64,000 bases of DNA. Source: Apodemus sylvaticus. Its lineage: Eukaryota > Chordata > Mammalia > Rodentia > Muridae. Below, one piece after another: positions 1 to 13,300 of this stretch. The translations under genes and the position numbers were made by a program. Numbering within the stretch: position 1 is the stretch's first letter; every line of letters begins with the position of its first letter. The DNA lies in assembly GCF_947179515.1 (NCBI RefSeq), contig NC_067472.1:201212068-201276067 (forward strand). The letters run 5' to 3'. The notes beneath the pieces were generated by a model. That model was not told the origin of the DNA. It saw only the letters and a list, made by a program, of their open reading frames with translations, and ran no database searches.

Positions 1-520
1 GAACCTAGCAGAAACACTAGCATCTTTTCCTGGAAATACATCTTTTTCAGTTTCCCATGATGGGGTACCAGACTATAAGGAAGAGTGTCATGAGGAGAAA
101 CATCATATTATGCAGTTTGTATTAGAAACTGAATATTGGTGTAGACTCATCTCAGATTAAAGTCAACCCAAAAGAAAGTAAGTTTCTCTTGAGTCAGAAA
201 ATTCTCTTAATTATTCAAAAATCAATTTGTTATTCAGGGTTACATTTTGAGTAGATGAAAAATATAGACCAATATCTGGGACCATTGAGATATGTTTCTT
301 TGGCAGTAGGTTATTGTTGGAATTGCAATCTGTCCCATATTGACCCTGCATCAGGTAAGGCAGACTAGATTTGGGTGCACTGGAGCCTTACACGCATACT
401 GGTGCATGGTCAATAATTTTGTCTTAAGCTCTTAATAAATATGCTATATAAAATAATTAATTTCTAATTGCTATGAACTCATCATATACCATTCTATCTT
501 TAAATAAAACTTATATAGAC

Positions 521-624
521 TATATTTATATATAAAACTATATATATATAACTATATATAACTATATATACAACTATATATAACTATATATATATAACTG
601 TATAATTATATAAGAATGTAACTA

Positions 625-681
<57 letters not shown>
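521..681. repeat. TA-rich microsatellite with a pure (TA)n core
   Basis: Irregular tataactata units from 521 run into about 27 uninterrupted TA units (627-681). It is not found at this size in duplicon B, where the site near 37310 is short. Confidence 0.95.
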
Positions 682-683
<2 letters not shown>

Positions 684-1129
684 CCTTCTGGGCACTGTAT
701 ATGATAATAGTATGCCTTCCATTCACACCAGTGCACATAAATGACATAGATACAATATGCATGACATAGAAACAACATGCATAACACCCATTGAACAGAT
801 ATTTACACTACACTACATACAAATATATAATACATTCACATATATAAAACACACAGAGACATATATAGGTGCATATGCAGACACACACAAACATACTTAA
901 ACTTTCACACACACACACTCCCACAACAGAAGGTAAGTGAGATTTGATTCATCTCAAATATGTGACAGTTACCTTGATGTTCCAGGTGGTGACATGACTG
1001 CAGTCCTGCAATTGGAGAAAAGGAAATGTTGATAAGTCATGGAAAACTCCCATTTTGAAACAACTTATACATTTTATATTATACTAAAGGAGAGTCTCAT
1101 GTGATCTAGGCTACACCATATATCCTAGA

Positions 1130-1300
1130 GAGCACAGAAGGATCTTGGAATTATCCTCCTGACACCTGCTCTCCAGTGCTGTGTTAAAGGCAAGCAGGAC
1201 CTTGGCAGATTCCAGAAGTGCTGGGAACTAGATCCAGGGCCTAAAGCTTGAAAAACAAGCACTCTCCCTACTGAGCCCTGTCCCCAACCTCTAATTAAAA
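1130..1300 (-). mobile_element. B4-like SINE (ID plus B1 halves), duplicon A copy
   Basis: The antisense ID-like part (gctgggaactagatccaggg ... caagcactctccctactgag) follows a B1-like part (ccagtgctgtgttaaaggca). The orthologous copy is at 37745-37920, so it predates the duplication. Confidence 0.65.
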
Positions 1301-2224
1301 AGCTCACTGTAGGGCAATAGTTCTCAGCCTAGAGAGTGTGATTGCGGTGTTGGTGGCAGCTATGGGAAAGGGTCTAGGGACCAGTACTCCTACATAGTTC
1401 TCCTTATGGTCAGAGTAGGTGTGTCACAACCACGTACCTTGACACATTTTATCGGAGTCACTTGCAAAATATTGCTTTATTACAAGGACCAGTAAGTGCA
1501 GTGTCATATTGGAGTCATGATATAAATCACATAGTAAAAGTTACCTAATAATTTTTGAGGGATGTTCAAATATGGCATACAGAAACAGAAGGATTAATCA
1601 GTCTATCACAGTTTGTCTATGTAGGGTCAGATAGCTTCTTACTCATGATTCACCTGCTATAGCTGCCCTGATGATGGCATTACAGGTATGCTTTACATTG
1701 GCCAGAACTAGAAAGGGTCTTTACAACAAAGAACCTTTGGATTGGAGTTCTAGGCATTTTTATAATCGTGCAATCTTTTTAACATCCCAGTACCTAAACA
1801 TTATTGTCTCCCAAGATAGGGCTATGTAGTTTAGATCAGATCTGCAAGAAAAGTCTTTCTCGCATTCAACTAAAAATCATTCTCTGCTTTTGATCCATGA
1901 GAGTACACAAAGGGAATCTGGGGAAATCTTACAGTGTGTAACAGTATCCACTGATCATGCAGGGAAGCAGGCACTTCACAATAACCTGACTCCAGATCTA
2001 GGGCATCTGCCAAACTCTTCTCACCACAACAGGTACTGAAACCACAGATAAAGGCATAAACTAAAAATAGTATCTGTTTTCACATGTCTACACAATGATG
2101 CTACAGAAGGAAGATAATATATGTGTCTTATAAAAGAAATCTTAAATTTTATTAGGTCTCAGTATTTTTGATAAGGAGAATAATGCAAAATGTATACACA
2201 TATACATTTATAAGTATATAGAAG

Positions 2225-2281
<57 letters not shown>
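2225..2281. repeat. (CA)n(GA)n microsatellite
   Basis: CA units followed by about 20 GA units. Confidence 0.95.
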
Positions 2282-2283
<2 letters not shown>

Positions 2284-2699
2284 TATCTTAGATTACTTTG
2301 GATCTCTATGACTGAATTTCTGGTTCTTATCTATTTCATGGGACACGTTTTGGTCCTTTCCATATGTTCCTGCATCTCCTCTGAATCTATACTCAATGGA
2401 AGAGTCCTGGCTGATAGGCAGTAAAGAGATAGAATCTTACTATCTGGGTCTGATCGGACACGCAGAGATCTGATCATACTAAGTGTGAGATCACAGACCA
2501 CAACATAGGAGAAGAAACCACCTCCCTAGATGGTGAGAACCATATACTTCTAGAAAAAATTCCAGAACAAGATTTGCATAATTTACCTTTTGTGCAAGTT
2601 TGTCCTTTGCATACAGATCTCTGACTGAAAGTTACATTGATAAAGAACAAAGTAACAGGGAATAAGCATTAAATAAGCCAATGAGTTTCATACTTTGTT

Positions 2700-2775
2700 C
2701 TTTTCCTCATGTTACTGGGGATGGAATTCAGAGCCTCAAGCATGCTGCTCTCACACTCTGACTCTGAGGTACACA
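2700..2775 (-). mobile_element. ID-like SINE remnant (A), partner at 39365-39440
   Basis: ggggatggaattcagagcct then caagcatgctgctctcacac resembles an antisense ID/tRNA-derived element. It is shared with duplicon B. Confidence 0.5.
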
Positions 2776-3006
2776 CACGTCCTCTTTCCTTAATCTTTTT
2801 TCTGAGAGTATTAGTATCCTCAGATATCAGGATTATGGGGCAGAAAGGAATAGCATCTCAGAGACAGTGAATGATCAGATTTCAAATATCAGAAAACGTA
2901 CATTCACTAATCCCAGAATCATAGATATTTGGTTACTATGGATTTCTAAGAAGGGGGTGATGAAGCTGAACTGCCAGGAGGGTAAGGAAAAAATGATAAA
3001 AACCAA

Positions 3007-3163
3007 TCAGCACTGTGTCCTGACTGAAAACACGGCCTTGATTACTTGCACAAAGATACATACACAAAAGAGAGCTGTGTCCTGTCTGTGGGCATGGAGC
3101 CCACTCTGTAGATAATTGGGTATTTATTTTAATCCAGTAGGTACCAGTGTGAAAATTCCAATT
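3007..3163 (-). pseudogene. Copy A exon e9 (early stop, zinc Cys lost)
   Basis: Aligned without gaps to B e9 (157 nt). TAA replaces GAA after TGLK, the zinc Cys codon TGT is TAT, and HAHRQDTALFC-like codons follow downstream. Confidence 0.83.
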
Positions 3164-3199
3164 CTGAAATGAGAAAAGGCAGACTCACAGTTGCACACA

Positions 3200-3557
3200 T
3201 TTGCCTCCAAGTCCAAGTTTCCTGTCTCTCATCTCTACCTTTCTCTCCACCTTCCTCCTTTCATTCAATTTTCCATTCCTCATTCCTCTTCTCTTCTTTC
3301 TCATATGTCTCTCCCTATCTCTCCCTTTTCTCTTTCCCTTCTTATCTCTCTCTTTTCCTCCCAACTCTCGTCTCATCTTCTCTGCAAAATGTTGCCATTC
3401 TCTTAGAAACTGTGAACTTATCTTCCTTTTGCAATTCATCATTGTCATCTTTGTCCTCTTTCTAGACCTTGTCATCCCTGTCCAATCTTAATTGCCCTCT
3501 AGTTTCTTATTTTTGTCCTTTCTTGTCTTTGATTTCTTTCCCCTTCTCTTCCATCTA

Positions 3558-3624
<67 letters not shown>

Positions 3625-3760
3625 TCTTCCTTCCTTCCTTCTTTGTATTCTTTCTCTCGATATTCATTTTCCTTCTATTTTTCATAGTCCTCCTCCTTCT
3701 CCTAATCTTCTCAATGTCCTCCACTCTGTCCTCTGTGTCCTCCTTCTCTTTCCCCTGTGT
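3200..3760. repeat. Pyrimidine-rich tract with a (TC)n core at 3561-3620
   Basis: Over 500 bases are nearly all C and T on the plus strand. It sits just upstream of exon e9 on the minus strand, where it could supply polypyrimidine-like sequence in antisense only. Long open frames here are an effect of composition. The B homologue at 39880-40270 is also pyrimidine-rich but has no long TC core. Confidence 0.9.
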
Positions 3761-4249
3761 GTAAAAAATTCTCTGTCTCACTGTCTCTGGATCCCTTTCT
3801 TGCACAATGAATTCTTGCCCATTGATTGTGAGGAACAAGGGACAATAATATAAAACTGGGGTTAGCTTGTTTCTTTAGGACATCAAGTGACAAAACATAT
3901 TATAAATTAATCACATTCATTGCTTATCCAACACTACTTTGCCTGAAGAATTCAGAAGAATACAGCGTTGGGAAGGAAGAGACATGGAACTCCCATATAG
4001 TGTTTCCTGTTGAATTTCTTCAATCTCTGCCTCTTAAAGTTACTTCTTAAAAGGTTGTCTTAAAAACCAGCAGTGGTGTCATCCTGTCTTTTAAGAGTGG
4101 TTGGTGATCATTAGAATATGCACATAAAAGGAAGGCATTCATAGCAATCAGTCAAGACATTCTGTACAAAGACAGTTTTTAAATAGTTTTGAGACATTGG
4201 TGATTTTGTATTGTAAATTCCAGACTTGAATCTCACATACTTATCTCAC

Positions 4250-4363
4250 ATATTTATACTTGGGGGCACACACCACAGCAATGGATTCAGGGAGCACCAC
4301 TTGATATCCAAAATGTGTGTGCAGTTCTGCACTTGACCAGAAGGCTGTCTGGGTTGGATGGGT
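4250..4363 (-). pseudogene. Copy A exon e8 (zinc Asp changed to Glu, donor altered)
   Basis: After gtcttctcag it reads THPTQTAFWSSAELHTHFGY, then QVVLPESIAVVCAPKYK. The JAMM motif zinc Asp (SSVD in B) is Glu (SSAE). Nine inserted bases destroy the gtaagt donor seen in B; the nearest GT (gtgaga at 4244-4249) shifts the frame by one. Confidence 0.85.
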
Positions 4364-4573
4364 CTGAGAAGACAAAAGAAGCAAAGAATTCTAAGTTAGC
4401 CCAGCCAGCTATGCTTGATTCACCAAGGAAGGGAGGCACAAGGAACATTAACAATCTGTTCTCTCCTGTGATTTCCAAAATAATCCTTGAATGTAGACTG
4501 CCATCTGTCATGTGCAGCAGTAATGTGGAACCATCTTCTTTGTCCTCCTAATTCATAATGTTCAAAATGTACT

Positions 4574-4935
4574 GCATTTTTCTCATTTAGTGCCTTAGTT
4601 AGTGTTTTCATTCTTGTGAATCAACATCATGGTTAATCCAACACTTATAAAGGACAACATTTAATTGGGGCTGGCTTACAGGTACTGAGGTTTGGTCTGT
4701 TATCGACATAGCAGAAAGTATGATAGCATTCAGGCAAACATGGTGCCTGGTGAGCATAGAGTTCTACATCTCGTTTGAAAGGCAAAAAGGAGAAAAATGA
4801 CTCCTCCTCTCTCAAGGAGGACCTCAAAGTTCATGCGCAAAGAGACACTTCCTCCAACAATGCCAATGCTAGTCCATCGAGGCCATACCCCACAATACCC
4901 TGCCTGGGACAGGAGTATTCCAACCACTACACTTA
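4574..4935 (+). mobile_element. URR1-type (hAT-like) DNA transposon remnant
   Basis: The text cttataaaggacaacattta followed by attggggctggcttacagg, and cacttcctccaacaatgcca later on, are landmarks of a common rodent hAT-derived repeat as I remember it. It lies between exons e7 and e8 of copy A and is absent at the homologous place in B, so it inserted after the duplication. Confidence 0.6.
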
Positions 4936-7764
4936 CTTTTAGCTTGTCCCTCAGTTAGGACAAGGACCTTTTGGTCATCCACGCTTAGTTAAACCTGATG
5001 TCTAGACAGTAACTATTCCAAGTTTTGTCTTCACTTCTAACCAATCTCTGCTTCCTTCCTGACAACAGCAGACTTATTGCTTCATCAATATTTCTGATAA
5101 CTTCTTCAACAATCTCTTTGATAATGCAGCTGTTTTTATTGTATCCTGCCTCTGAGACCCATGGGATTTCTCCCTATGTGAGAAGGAGCTACTTCTGTCC
5201 TTCTGATGTGGTATAGTATTACTGTCATATGATCATACTATGTCTTTTTCCATTACTTTTCTTCTTCCTTCACTGGGTCTCCATATGTAAAAACCCACCA
5301 AACAATTGCTTGCATGAATGGTGATAAATCTTGCAGATGTTAAGCCCTGCAAGCCAGTTGTAAAATTTACATTTCTACCCATTGCAAATGAATCACTGTT
5401 AGAATGGAAGCGGTGCACATGTAAAATGGAGGAAGACATGGTGAGAGCAAGAGGGGTTTCATTCTTCGAGGGAGAAAGTGAGATTTCGAGCAGGCTTCTA
5501 GCAGATTCTCGTTTCTTTCTCTAAGTTGTGTATGAACACAGAGGCTTCCCACATGAGCCATTAATCAACTGTGTTTATGTATGTATACTCACACCTAAGC
5601 TATCATTTAAAACATCAAGCTTTTGGGAATCTAAAGTGAAATCAATGAAAAAGTAAAAAATTTAAAAAAAAAAACAATAAACAAGAAGAAACCATGTCCA
5701 AACTATTTCACAGCTCCTACATGACAGTAATCTGCTAACCCATTCCCAAAAAGCACCCTCCTCTTCAAATTCCCCTAGATTCTAGGGCCTAGATGCCAGC
5801 TTCAGTATGACAGTTATAACAGAATCCACAATGGCCAATTTCTCATCAAGTGACTTTTGTTTTGAGGCAAAATATTACTGTTCACTCAACGTGGCACCAA
5901 ATTCACCAACTTGCACTCTATCCTCCTGAATGCTGGGGGGTCCAGGAGAGTGACAGTATAACTAGATTTTATGACATTACTGGACATTGCATTATCTGCC
6001 TTCCATGGTTTAAAATACATTAAGTCAATATCCCCAGAACTCCAGCAGGTTCCATCCTGAATTCCTGCTTCCTGTGTCCCCATCCTATGGCTTCTGTGAA
6101 CCTCATATCCAGTGCCCTTTCAGCCTTGTTGTTCCTTCATCCCCACTGTGGTCCCTGATTTCCTCATTAGACATTCACCTAAGCTGCTAGGAATTGTTTC
6201 TCTTGCAGCCAGTTCTCCATATTTACCGAGTTCATGAGCCGCCTGCATGTTTAAGTGCCTCAGGTCCCTCTCTAGCCTTCTCACTTCATTCTCCCAATGT
6301 TGATGTAGTTGTAATGTCTCACATGTGCCTTCAATTGCAAACTTTATAACTACATCTCACTTTCAAGTTCTGTCTTCTTATACAAATCCTACTCTTGTTT
6401 ATGAGATGAACACTGCCCTCACCATGATCCTAACTGGAATCCTGCCCTGTCTCAGACTCCTCAAACTTTATCCCTATTACCTGGATATCTGAATTCCCCT
6501 GATCACTCCTACACACACACACAAGACTATCACCCCCCTTATCATCATTCCATGGTATCAGCTCCCAAACCTCACCTGACTTTCCCTAACCAAGCAGCTT
6601 TGCATCTCCTTCATTTTAACTTCTAGAGTATGGCTTTGATCACACCATAATTTTGCTCAGAATAGTCCACAATGTTTTCCCTCTACTCAAAATCACCACT
6701 ACTTTTCCAGTCCATCCAAGACAAGGGATGGCATGGTTCTGATGGCTGATATCAACACATATCAGGCATTCTCTTCCAATACAAACCATAAATCCCAGCC
6801 AACAGAAATGCTCACTGATACAGGAGGTCAGTGTATCAATCTCCAATGCTATCCCCCTCCCCTATATACTGTTTTGGACTCCTCTTCCTAAGTTATCATA
6901 AGTTGCCTTACGTGTGGCAGTTATTCCTCTGCAACCCACACTGGCCTACATTTTTCTCCGGCAGTATATTGTGCTTTTTGCCTCATGTGCCTTACTCATT
7001 TTCTCTATAATCTCCCATTTGAGTCCCAAGACACAAAAGGCCAAATTTCAATTGGGCATATTATATTATTGAAGTAGGCATTGCAGTAAGAATAGATGCA
7101 ATTGGATGGAAGAACACGAAGTCACAGGAGACTGCCTCACACATCAGCACTTCTCAAGGTCTGACTCCAAGATCTTACAAAACCTAAGAGCAAACCACCT
7201 TGTTGTGGCTTATATTTAGCAAGTTACAAGAATTTCAATTGTTTTGTGAGCAGCAGTCTTTGAAAATGAGATACTCATCCAAAGGACTCTCTAGGCAAAT
7301 AGTGTGTTCCCTTGAAAATCAAAAGATGTATGCTCTGCATGTGCAAATACTTGAAAACCTAGCTTGTAGGATCTCTTTGGTTGGGCACAAAGGAAGTACT
7401 TCTTCATAAATACAAAACATAATCATTAGAAAGGACACTCTTGGCATACTTAAGTTTCATTTTTACATCTTTTAGGTATGTGGTCTGTACAGACTGTTTT
7501 AATACATCCTTGCAAGCAACCATTTTCCATGCAGTTTCGTATCAAGTTGGAACACTGAAGAATTACTCCGAGTAAGACATAAAATACAAGGAGCTGTAAA
7601 AGTACTAGGAAATGCTCCTTTAACTCGAACTGCTCACTATTGACTGTATATGGTCAGTGAAGAAGATCTGGAATGGATTGACTCTGTGCAGAGCACTATT
7701 TAGGCTGGCTGTTTCTAAGAGAGAGACAAGAGGTACCCTCAGTTACCGAGTTCCATTTGCTTAC

Positions 7765-7857
7765 ATGAATCCAACCCAATGTAAGAAGACCCAGTTCTTC
7801 TTATATGAGGAACTGATACTCCTCATTTTGTGCATAGCAAAAATCTTGGGCTCCTTT
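7765..7857 (-). pseudogene. Copy A exon e7 (one stop)
   Basis: 93 nt between cctctccag and CAT/gtaagc. It reads KGAQDFCYAQNEEYQFLI, a TAA (7801-7803, where B has CAA), then EELGLLTLGWIH. Otherwise well preserved. Confidence 0.85.
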
Positions 7858-8269
7858 CTGGAGAGGAATGATGATGTAGGTAACACAACTCTTGGAGGAC
7901 TTAGACCCATCCTCTCACACACACATGACGCAGGCCACACCAGTGCATACATCTCATTGTTCCTACTCTCTGTGTTGTTTTGGGTGCTATTGTGCTTTGT
8001 TGAGATACAGTAAAAAGGAAAATATGTTGAGTGGAACTGGAGATATTCATCCTGACACCTCCTGGTCCTAGGCTCTTTCCTGTAGCAGTCAGCAGGTCTG
8101 CTCAGGTGTCTTGAGGTTTCTTGATAATTTATACTCCAAAGCTTACCAGAGTAGGTACGAAGTCAAGGACACAAAAGCAGTTGCCTTTTCTCTTTGCAAC
8201 TAGGCACCATGTCTATTCCTGCTTTATGCCTCCCTGGCTGCCTTATGCTTTCGGGCTGCCTTCTTTATC

Positions 8270-8371
8270 CTTTAGGTAATATGACACTCAGACTGTGGAG
8301 CTGATTTGAGTTTGTAGGAAGCCTTTAGCTTCATTTTGTGAGTGACTAGAATTACTGGCTCTAGCCCCCAA
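8270..8371 (-). pseudogene. Copy A exon e6 (stop, donor lost)
   Basis: Same length (102 nt) as B e6. It reads GARASNSSHSQNEAKGF, then a TGA; the donor is gataaa instead of gtaaaa. The catalytic position is CAA (Gln), as in B. Confidence 0.7.
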
Positions 8372-8645
8372 CTACCATGAAAATTTCTAATTATAGTGTT
8401 CATTTCCATGGACTCTGAAAAGCAACCAAATACAGTCATCAAATTCAAGATGGCCAGTCCTTGTCACACATAATTCCCTCTGGAGGGTGATGTGTGTGGA
8501 TATATACTCTAAATATGTTCCCTGGCAGTCATGTAAAATCAAGGGGAAAGAAATGGCCCCAGATCAGGAGAAGTGTTCATATCTTTTCCAAGGCTCCACA
8601 TAATACACCACATTTCCTGATTCTTTTCTTAGTGTTCTGCCTTCC

Positions 8646-8708
8646 TGAGGGGAGGAATTTCTCACATAAATCCTGAGGGAGGACCAGCAGGTGCAGGTCT
8701 CTTCTGAA
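8646..8708 (-). pseudogene. Copy A exon e5 remnant
   Basis: VLPQDLCEKFL is readable, matching B VLPHDLCDKFL, but the frame is shifted upstream. The acceptor that is attacag in B reads attacaa here. Confidence 0.7.
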
Positions 8709-10107
8709 TTGTAATGAAAATTTTAGAAAAGTCTGAGGTGAGAGGGCCTGGTATCTCTGAGCAGTACTCAGTCTGGCAGCCTGGGAGAGAAATTAAAAGT
8801 CATTGGGATTCTTTCCTTCATTCTGCTCCTCATCATGGGCGGGAAGTATTACTCTGAGTTCTGGGTATTGGTGTCTGGGAGATGGGGCCTTGGACTTTAC
8901 TGTCAGCTTAAGCGGATAGAGCAATATTTTTGGTTGTGAATCTGGGCTGACTATAAAATATCTATGTGTGTGGAGGAATTCATTGGACAAAGTCTTCTAA
9001 CTGAGGTATGGACCATATGTCTCCAGGGATCTAAATTGTAAGAGAATAGTAAAAGTTCTGCTGTGTTGCCCCAGGCAGAGATATGTCTTCTCTATTCTTA
9101 GTTCATATCTCCAGATATTTTGGCCTCTGGATTCTAAGATCTGGACATGTATTTTCCTGTGTCCTGCTGGGATTTTCCTTAGGCACAGTCTCACACAAGT
9201 TACTTACAAGTCTGTGACTTCCAGACATAGAGTCAAACTGCAAGTATTTCATAGAGTCCTCTTTTAAGAAGCCAGCTGTGGGCATGCTCAATCATATGGA
9301 GCATTTACACTAGAGCTGTGAGCCTATGAGAAACCCCATCAGGTATTAAGAGGCTGCACACAGCAGAAAGACAGTCTATTCTCAAGATCAGACCATCAGG
9401 GGATATCCACAATAGTACAGTATTGTAGGGAAAGAGAGACCCTTGTGGCCTCAGAACTGCAAGGCAAGCTCAGAATTTTTCTTTCTTACCATCAACTCAC
9501 AGACACATCCAGAAATATTGCTATGTCTGCACAAGCTGACAAGACAGATTGTCAGGACGGAAAAAGGCAACACTCAACACAGGAGGTTCTGTTACCAGAG
9601 GAAACTAAATTGATCCCTGATAGCAAAATATTGAACACATGGCTGGAGATTCAGTATTCTCTGTGGGGTCCAGTTCTCCAGACTTGAGACACCTGTCCAG
9701 CATCTCTGCCTTACCTTACTTATGAGCTTCAGTTGCACTCATGTGTGACTGATTCAGAAGAAATTGGAACCACTTCTACACAAGGCTTGTCCTAGTCAGA
9801 AAACTGTGGTGACTCACCTGGACTTTCCAAGGTGCATGTTTCTGCAGCCTCTTTGGAAGCTGGTGATGTAGCTGGGGTTGCTTCTTCACAGTCTTCCTTT
9901 CCTGAAGACACCACTGGTGGGCTGAGGGTCCTTGTTGTTACTAAAGAAGGCTGAGCTTTCTTTGATGTTAATGATGCTCCAGAGCCCACCTCCCCAACGT
10001 TGTTTCCTTCAGAACCATACATTTTTCCAAATGGCTAGGAAGACCATTTGAAAAATCCTGACGTTACAGGAATGTTTCTTATCTCCTCCCAGAAGGCTAC
10101 TTTTTGG

Positions 10108-10121
10108 GCAAGTTCCTCTTT
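10108..10121. repeat. Left target-site duplication of the U6-L1
   Basis: gcaagttcctcttt, identical to 14438-14451. It is part of exon e4 of copy A. Confidence 0.93.
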
Positions 10122-10383
10122 TTTTTTTTTCTTTTTTTTTTTATTCGATATAATTTATTTACATTTCAAATGATTTCCCCTTTTCTAGCCCCCCCCACTC
10201 CCCGAAAGTCCCGTAAGCCCCCTTCTCTTCCCCTGTCCTCCCTCCCACCCCTTCCCAGTTCCCCGTTCTGGTTTTGCCAAATACTGTTTCACTGAGTCTT
10301 TCCAGGACCAGGGACAACTCCTGCTTACTTCTTGTATCTCATTTGATGTGTGGATTATGTTTTGGGTATTCCAGCTTTCTAGG

Positions 10384-13300
10384 TTAATAACCACTTATTA
10401 GTGAGTGCATACCATGATTCACCTTTTGAGTCTGGGTTACCTCACTTAGTATGATGTTCTCTAGCTCCATCCATTTGCCTAAGAATTTCATGAATTCATT
10501 GTTTCTAATGGCTAAATAGTACTCCATTGTGTAGATATACCACATTTTTTGCATCCACTCTTCTGTTGAGGGATACCTGGGTTCTTTCCAGCATCTGGCA
10601 ATTATAAATAGGGCTGCTATGAACATAGTAGAGCATGTATCCTTATTACATGGTGGGGAATCCTCTGGGTATATGCCCAGGAGTGGTATAGCAGGATCTT
10701 CTGGAAGTGAGGTGCCCAGTTTTCGGAGGAACCGCCAGACTGCTTTCCAGAGTGGTTGTACCAATTTGCAACCCCACCAGCAGTGGAGGAGTGTTCCTCT
10801 TTCTCCGCACCCTCTCCAACACCTGCTGTCTCCTGAATTTTTAATCTTAGCCATTCTGACTGGTGTAAGATGAAATCTTAGGGTTGTTTTGATTTGCATT
10901 TCCCTAATGACTAATGAAGTTGAGCATTTTTTAAGATGCTTCTCCGCCATCCGAAGTTCTTCAGGTGAGAATTCTTTGTTTAACTCTGTACCCCATTTTT
11001 TAATAGGGTTGTTCGGTTTTCTGGAGTCTAACTTCTTGAGTTCTTTATATATATTGGATATTAGCCCTCTATCTGATGTAGGATTGGTGAAGATCTTTTC
11101 CCAATTTGTTGGTTGCCGATCCGTCCTCTTGATGGTGTCCTTTGCCTTACAGAAACTCTGTAACCTTATGAGGTCCCATTTGTCAATTCTTGCTCTTAGA
11201 GCATACGCTATTGGTGTTCTGTTCAGAAACTTTCTCCCTGTACCGATGTCCTCAAGGGTCTTCCCCAGTTTCTTTTCTATTAGCTTCAGAGTGTCTGGCT
11301 TTATGTGGAGGTCCTTGATCCATTTGGATTTGAGCTTAGTACAAGGAGACAAGGATGGATCAATTCGCATTCTTCTGCATGCTGACCTCCAGTTGAACCG
11401 TCACCATTTGTTGAAAAGGCTATCTTTTTTCCATTGGATGTTTTCAGCCTCTTTGTCGAGGATCAAGTGGCCATAGGTGTGTGGGTTCATTTCTGGATCT
11501 TCAATCCTGTTCCATTGATCCTCCTGCCTGTCACTGTACCAATACCATGCAGTTTTTAACACTATTGCTCTGTAGTATTGCTTGAGGTCAGGGATACTGA
11601 TTCCCCCAGATTTTCTTTTGTTGCTGAGAATAGTTTTAGCTATCCTGGGTTTTTTGTTGTTCCAGGTGAATTTGATAATTGCTCTTTCTAACTCTGTGAA
11701 GAATTGAGTTGGGATATTGATGGGTATTGCATTGAATCTGTATAGTGCTTTAGGCAAAATGGCCATTTTAACTATATTGATTCTACCGATCCATGAGCAT
11801 GGGAGGTTTTCCCATTTTTTGAGGTCTTCTTCCATTTCCTTCTTCAGAGTCTTGAAGTTCTTGTCATACAGATCTTTCGCATGTTTGGTAAGAGTCACCC
11901 CAAGATACTTTATAGTGTTTGTGGCTATTGTGAAGGGGGTCATTTCCCTAATTTCTTTCTCAGCCTGCTTATCCTTTGAGTATAGGAAGGCCACTGATTT
12001 GCTTGAGTTGATTTTATAACCTGCCACTTTGCTGAAGTTGTTTATCAGCTGTAGGAGCTCTCTAGTGGAGTTTTTTGGGTCACTTAGGTAGACTATCATG
12101 TCGTCTGCAAATAATGATAGTTTGACTTCCTCCTTTCCAATTTGTATCCCTTTGACCTCCTTATGTTGTCGAATTGCCCGAGCTAGTACCTCAAGTACAA
12201 TATTGAAAAGATAAGGAGAAAGGGGGCAGCCTTGTCTGGTCCCTGATTTCAGTGGGATTGCTTCAAGTTTCTCTCCATTTAGTTTGATGCTGGCTACCGG
12301 TTTGCTGTATATTGCTTTTACTATGTTTAGGTATGGGCCTTGAATTCCTGTTCTCTCCAAGACTTTAAGCATGAAAGGATGCTGAATTTTGTCAAATGCT
12401 TTTTCAGCATCCAATGAAATGACCATGTGGTTTTGTTCTTTGAGTTTGTTTATGTAGTGGATTGTATTGATGGATTTCCGTATATTGAACCAACCCTGCA
12501 TTACCGGGATAAAGCCTACTTGATCATGGTGGATGATCGTTTTGATGTGTTCTTGGATTCGGTTGGCAAGAATTTTATTGAGTATTTTTGCATCGATGTT
12601 CATAAGGGAAATTGGTTTGAAGTTCTCTTTCTTTGTTGGATCTTTGTGTGGCTTTGGTATCAGCGTAATTGTGGCTTCGTAGAAGGAATTGGGTAGTGTT
12701 CCTTCTGTTTCTATTTTGTGGAATAGTTTGAAGAGTATTGGTGTTAACTCTTCTTTGAAGGTCTGGTAGAATTCTGCACTGAAACCATCTGGTCCTGTGC
12801 TTTTTTTGGTTGGAAGACTTTCTATGACTCCTTCTATTTCTTTAGGCTTTATGGGACTGTTCAGATGGTCTAGTTGGTCCTATTTTAATTTTGGTATTTG
12901 GTGTCTGTCAAAGAAATTGTCCATTTCCTCCAGATTCTCCAGTTGTGTTGAGTACAGGCTCTTGTAGTAGGATCTGATGATTTTTTGGATTTCCTCAGTT
13001 TCCGTTGTTATGTCTCCCTTTTCATTTCTAAGTTTGTTAATTTGGATACTTTCTCTGTGCCCTTTGGTCAGTCTGGCTAAGGGTTTATCTATCTTGTTGA
13101 TTTTCTCAAAGAACCAGCTCCTGGTTTTGTTGATTTTTTGTATGGTTCTCTTTGTTTCTACTTGATTGATTTCGGCCCTGAGTTTGATGATTTCCTGCCT
13201 TCTACTCCTCCTGGGTGAAATAGCTTCTTTTTGTTCTAGGGCTTTCAGGTGTGTCATTAAGTTGGTAATGTATGCTCTCTCCATTTACTTTTTGGAGGCA

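Noticed and set aside
584..787. Frame with Tyr-Ile repeats
   Set aside because: TA microsatellite translation.
3169..3838. Several overlapping open frames rich in Ser/Leu/Phe or Arg/Glu
   Set aside because: They are translations of a pyrimidine/purine tract and a TC microsatellite.
10889..11476. 195-codon plus-strand frames here and at 51416-52003
   Set aside because: They are antisense to L1 ORF2 and occur in both L1 copies because of composition.
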